From contig NZ_FNBO01000001.1 in the NCBI RefSeq assembly GCF_900102375.1, positions 124,001-188,000 of the forward strand: a stretch of 64,000 nucleotides of DNA. Reading direction: 5' to 3'. Position numbers and translations under genes: made by a program. This document shows, one piece after another, positions 60,354 to 64,000 of this stretch. The stretch comes from Halorubrum xinjiangense (GTDB lineage: Archaea; Halobacteriota; Halobacteria; Halobacteriales; Haloferacaceae). Position 1 is the first letter of the stretch. The number at the start of each line of letters is the position of its first letter. Below the pieces are notes generated by a model, which was not told the DNA's origin, made no database searches, and saw only the letters and a program-made list of their open reading frames with translations.

Positions 60354-61436
60354 TTACCCTTCCATCCCGCCGAACGAGAGGCCGTCCTCGACGGAGCGCT
60401 GCGCGGCGAAGTAGACGATCGCGACCGGCAGCGCGAACAGGTTCGCGAACGCCGCGAACCGCGTCCACGGCGTCGAGAACCGACCCTCCGTCGCGATGTT
60501 GTACAGCTCCACCGAGAGCGGGTAGTTCTCGGGGCGCAGCAGTGTCTGCGCGATGATGAACTCGTTCCAGCCGGCGAGCCAGACGAAGATCAGGACGACG
60601 GCGAGCCCCGGCTTCGTCAGCGGGAGGATCACCTCCCGGATCGTGTCGAGGAAGCTCGCGCCGTCGACCATCGCCGCCTCCTCGTAGGAGACGGGGATGT
60701 TGTCCATGTACGTCTTCAACAGCCACGTGTTGAACGGGATCGCCCCCGCGGCGTAGAACAGTCCGAGGACGAACAGGTTGTTCGTCAGGCCGTACGAGCT
60801 GAAAAGCGAGTACAGCGCCACGAGCGTCGCGATCGACAGCCCGGCGCCGATCTGCGTGAAGAGCACGTAGCCGTAGAGGATGCGTTTACGCGCCACGAAC
60901 TGCCGGCGCGAGAACGCGTACGCCGCCGGGACGATCATCCCGAACCCGGCCGCGAGCGTCACGCTGACGATGTAGAGGCTGTTGAACAGCGCGCCGGGAC
61001 CGGTTTCGGTGCCGGCCCACCGGAAGCTCACCAGCCCGCCGCCCCCGCCGAGGACGAGCTGGGGGTACCCCCAGTCGCCGTCGACGAAGAAGAAGTCGGA
61101 CTCGAAGATCACCCACCGGTACGCGCCGAGGTTGTACGTCGACGGGTCGGGGAAGATTCCGCTCGTGTTGAACAGCCGCGACCCCTCCGCCAGCGACGCG
61201 GTCGTGATCCAGAACAGCGGGAACAGAAGCACGAGCACCATCACGAGCCCGAACAGCGTCATGATGACGCTCTTCGTCACGTCCCACGAGCTGCGCTTCC
61301 CCGTGCGAACGTCGTAGACCGCCCGCTGGACCAGCACCGAGAACCGCTTCGGCGCGGTCGCGAGCCCGACCAGCTTCGAGCGCACCAGCGCGAGCGCGCC
61401 GCCGATCAGTCCGGTCGCGGAGTCGAGGGGGCTCAT
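60354..61436 (-). CDS. malG: Sugar ABC transporter permease, MalG type
   Basis: The 360-residue permease has six helices and the EAA loop 'VSYEEAAMVDGASFLDTIRE' followed by 'VILPLTKPG', the MalG signature. The N-terminus is extended by about 50 residues. A large extracytoplasmic loop after helix 1 includes a glycine run ('LVLGGGGGLVSF'), unusual for the family. It overlaps malF by ATGA. With MalF it forms the membrane channel for a sugar, probably an oligosaccharide. Confidence 0.88.
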   Translation of the reverse strand: MSPLDSATGLIGGALALVRSKLVGLATAPKRFSVLVQRAVYDVRTGKRSSWDVTKSVIMTLFGLVMVLVLLFPLFWITTASLAEGSRLFNTSGIFPDPSTYNLGAYRWVIFESDFFFVDGDWGYPQLVLGGGGGLVSFRWAGTETGPGALFNSLYIVSVTLAAGFGMIVPAAYAFSRRQFVARKRILYGYVLFTQIGAGLSIATLVALYSLFSSYGLTNNLFVLGLFYAAGAIPFNTWLLKTYMDNIPVSYEEAAMVDGASFLDTIREVILPLTKPGLAVVLIFVWLAGWNEFIIAQTLLRPENYPLSVELYNIATEGRFSTPWTRFAAFANLFALPVAIVYFAAQRSVEDGLSFGGMEG

Positions 61437-62428
61437 TCGTCACCCACCCCCTCGGCGAGGCCGCCGTAGCGCACGGCCACGTACATGAACATGCCGACGA
61501 ACGCGATCCCGACGATCAGGATGGCGGCCGACAGGCCAAACTGGTTGAACGTGATCGCCTCGCGGTAGCCGTACACGATGATCAGCTCGTTCTGTCGCGA
61601 CGGCCCGCCCTGGTTGAACACCCACGGGATCAGGAACTGCTGGAACGACGTCGCGGCCGTGAGGATCGACGCGAACAGCACCGGCCCCTTGATCGCGGGC
61701 AGCGTCACGGTGCGGAACCGCTGGAGCGCCCCAGCGCCGTCGACCATCGCGGCCTCGTGGAGCGACCGTGGCACGTCTTGTAAGGCGCTCACGATTATGA
61801 TCACCATGAACGGGTACGCCAGCCACACCTCCGTGGTGACGTACGCGAAGAACGCCTCCCAGCGACCACTGAGGAAGCCGATCGGCACGTCGAACAGGAG
61901 GAGTTCCGGGGCGGACAGCGACGACATGAACTCGTTATATCGACCCAGTATCGTGTTGAACACGCCGTAGCGCGCGTCGCTGAACATCCCGCGCCAGACG
62001 GTGATCGTGAAGATGCCGGGGAACCCCAGCGGGACGATGACCGCCGCGCGCATGTACCGCTTGCCCGCGACGCGCACGTGGTTCAACAGCAGGGCGATCC
62101 CCACCGCGAGGAACACCTTGATCACGAGCGAGACGGCGACGAACAGCCACGTCGTCGTCATCGACGTCCAGAACTGCGAGTCCCCGATCAGCTGGACGTA
62201 GTTCGCCAGCCCGATCAGCTCGGCACCGCCGCCGATCACCGACCCGGCGAACGTCGCGTCGGTCAGCGAGATGTAGAAGAGATAGAAGATGGGGTACAGC
62301 ATGAAGCTCGAAAAAAGCAACACGCCGGGCGCGACGAGGAGCAGCCCCCAGTCGCGACTGGAGAACGGCAACGCTGACTGCAGCCGCGCCAGTCCGCTCA
62401 CGCCGGTTCCGGATTGCGAAGAGGCCAT
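61433..62428 (-). CDS. malF: Sugar ABC transporter permease, MalF type
   Basis: The 331-residue permease has six helices and the EAA loop 'SLHEAAMVDGAGALQRFRT' followed by 'VTLPAIKGPV'. 'GGPSRQNELIIVYGYREAI' is the typical late loop of the carbohydrate family. It lies 15 bp after the binding-protein gene and overlaps malG, so malE-malF-malG form one operon. Confidence 0.9.
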   Translation of the reverse strand: MASSQSGTGVSGLARLQSALPFSSRDWGLLLVAPGVLLFSSFMLYPIFYLFYISLTDATFAGSVIGGGAELIGLANYVQLIGDSQFWTSMTTTWLFVAVSLVIKVFLAVGIALLLNHVRVAGKRYMRAAVIVPLGFPGIFTITVWRGMFSDARYGVFNTILGRYNEFMSSLSAPELLLFDVPIGFLSGRWEAFFAYVTTEVWLAYPFMVIIIVSALQDVPRSLHEAAMVDGAGALQRFRTVTLPAIKGPVLFASILTAATSFQQFLIPWVFNQGGPSRQNELIIVYGYREAITFNQFGLSAAILIVGIAFVGMFMYVAVRYGGLAEGVGDE

Positions 62429-62443
62429 CGCTCCGGGAGGTGC

Positions 62444-63748
<1,305 letters not shown>

Positions 63749-63806
63749 GTGGCTAGAACAAATGATGAATTATATTTTCATACATTTAGTGTTTGGGGTA
63801 CATCCC

Positions 63807-63824
63807 GATCGATCCGGATCGATC
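63807..63824. promoter_or_regulatory. Perfect 18-bp palindrome between malE and malK
   Basis: GATCGATCCGGATCGATC reads the same on both strands. It lies about 60 bp upstream of the malE start, upstream of its TATA box, and is a candidate operator for the divergent sugar operons. It contains four GATC sites. Confidence 0.5.
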
Positions 63825-63872
63825 CGTGTCGACCGTGAGATTCGACGATCGACTGTCTCGGCGCAGCGGGTC

Positions 63873-63904
63873 GATATTTGAGAAGAGATTCTTCACCAAA
63901 TATC
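63873..63904. promoter_or_regulatory. 32-bp nested inverted repeat upstream of malK
   Basis: GATATTT (63873-63879) and AAATATC (63898-63904) are perfect inverted arms enclosing a second pair GAAGA-GAT-TCTTC. The site ends about 17 bp before the TATA-like CATATGC of malK, where an activator or repressor could act. Confidence 0.5.
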
Positions 63905-63952
63905 AGGAAAACAGCAAAGAACTCATATGCCAGCGGACCAGTTTTGAGGAAA

Positions 63953-64000
63953 ATGGCACGAGTCACGCTCGATACGCTCCGGAAGGAGTTCGACCGGGGA
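63953..64000 (+). CDS. malK: Sugar ABC transporter ATPase, MalK type (5' end only)
   Basis: Only 16 codons are in the window ('MARVTLDTLRKEFDRG'). This is the classical N-terminus of MalK/UgpC-type ATPases, just before the Walker A region. The gene is divergent from malE-malF-malG and would supply their ATPase. CATATGC about 27 bp upstream suggests a leaderless start. The assignment rests on the N-terminal motif and the context. Confidence 0.75.
   Translation, partial: MARVTLDTLRKEFDRG

Overview
The window is a gene-dense, GC-rich stretch of a haloarchaeal chromosome, most likely Halorubrum or a close relative. Evidence: the proteins are acidic; several substrate-binding proteins are Tat-type lipoproteins with Asp/Gly linkers; and many genes have a TATA box 25-28 bp upstream of the start codon, as expected for leaderless mRNAs. 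Marker genes agree: glycerol-1-phosphate dehydrogenase (archaeal lipids), AglJ (S-layer N-glycosylation), a halocyanin and cytochrome b operon, archaeal MBF1, a Get3-like ATPase and a presenilin-type protease. I see no rRNA, tRNA, CRISPR array, transposase or phage gene.

Layout. 0-9.8 kb holds mostly single genes: the end of a TPR protein, a PUA protein, presenilin protease, nitrilase plus SRPBCC protein, an AbrB-PhoU regulator, CheY and AglJ. 9.8-29 kb is dominated by three complete or near-complete peptide/nickel-type (Dpp/Opp) ABC transporters. Locus I (9.8-14.7 kb) has no binding protein, and its DppB gene is transcribed away from dppCDF. Locus II (15.3-21.8 kb, minus) and locus III (22.4-28.9 kb, plus) are divergent from an AT-richer 600-bp region. 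The binding protein of locus II appears to be circularly permuted. 29-35.8 kb has dnaK-dnaJ without grpE, tpiA, a DICT-domain protein and MBF1. 36-46 kb has aroA, a Get3-like ATPase, membrane proteins, LysE, G1P dehydrogenase, a DUF420-type protein and an M28 peptidase. 47.2-51.7 kb is a respiratory operon (halocyanin, two cytochrome b parts and small membrane subunits). 52-60 kb has a HAD hydrolase, MBL hydrolase, radical SAM protein, small zinc finger plus Hsp20, FAD oxidoreductase and a GST-like enzyme. 60.3 kb to the end is a sugar ABC transporter (malG-malF-malE, with the start of the divergent ATPase gene malK).

The least explained feature is a family of intergenic repeats at five places (1.4, 37.4, 42.2, 58.4 and 60.1 kb). 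Full copies carry three hairpins whose arms differ between copies by compensatory changes. Two copies have a TATA box placed to start transcription at the first hairpin. Full copies end in tandem modules (usually 57 bp), each containing a TTTATAAA-like box. One copy is an internal deletion and another a 5' fragment. This looks like a multicopy structured RNA family or a structured non-autonomous element, and I do not recognise it as a described family.
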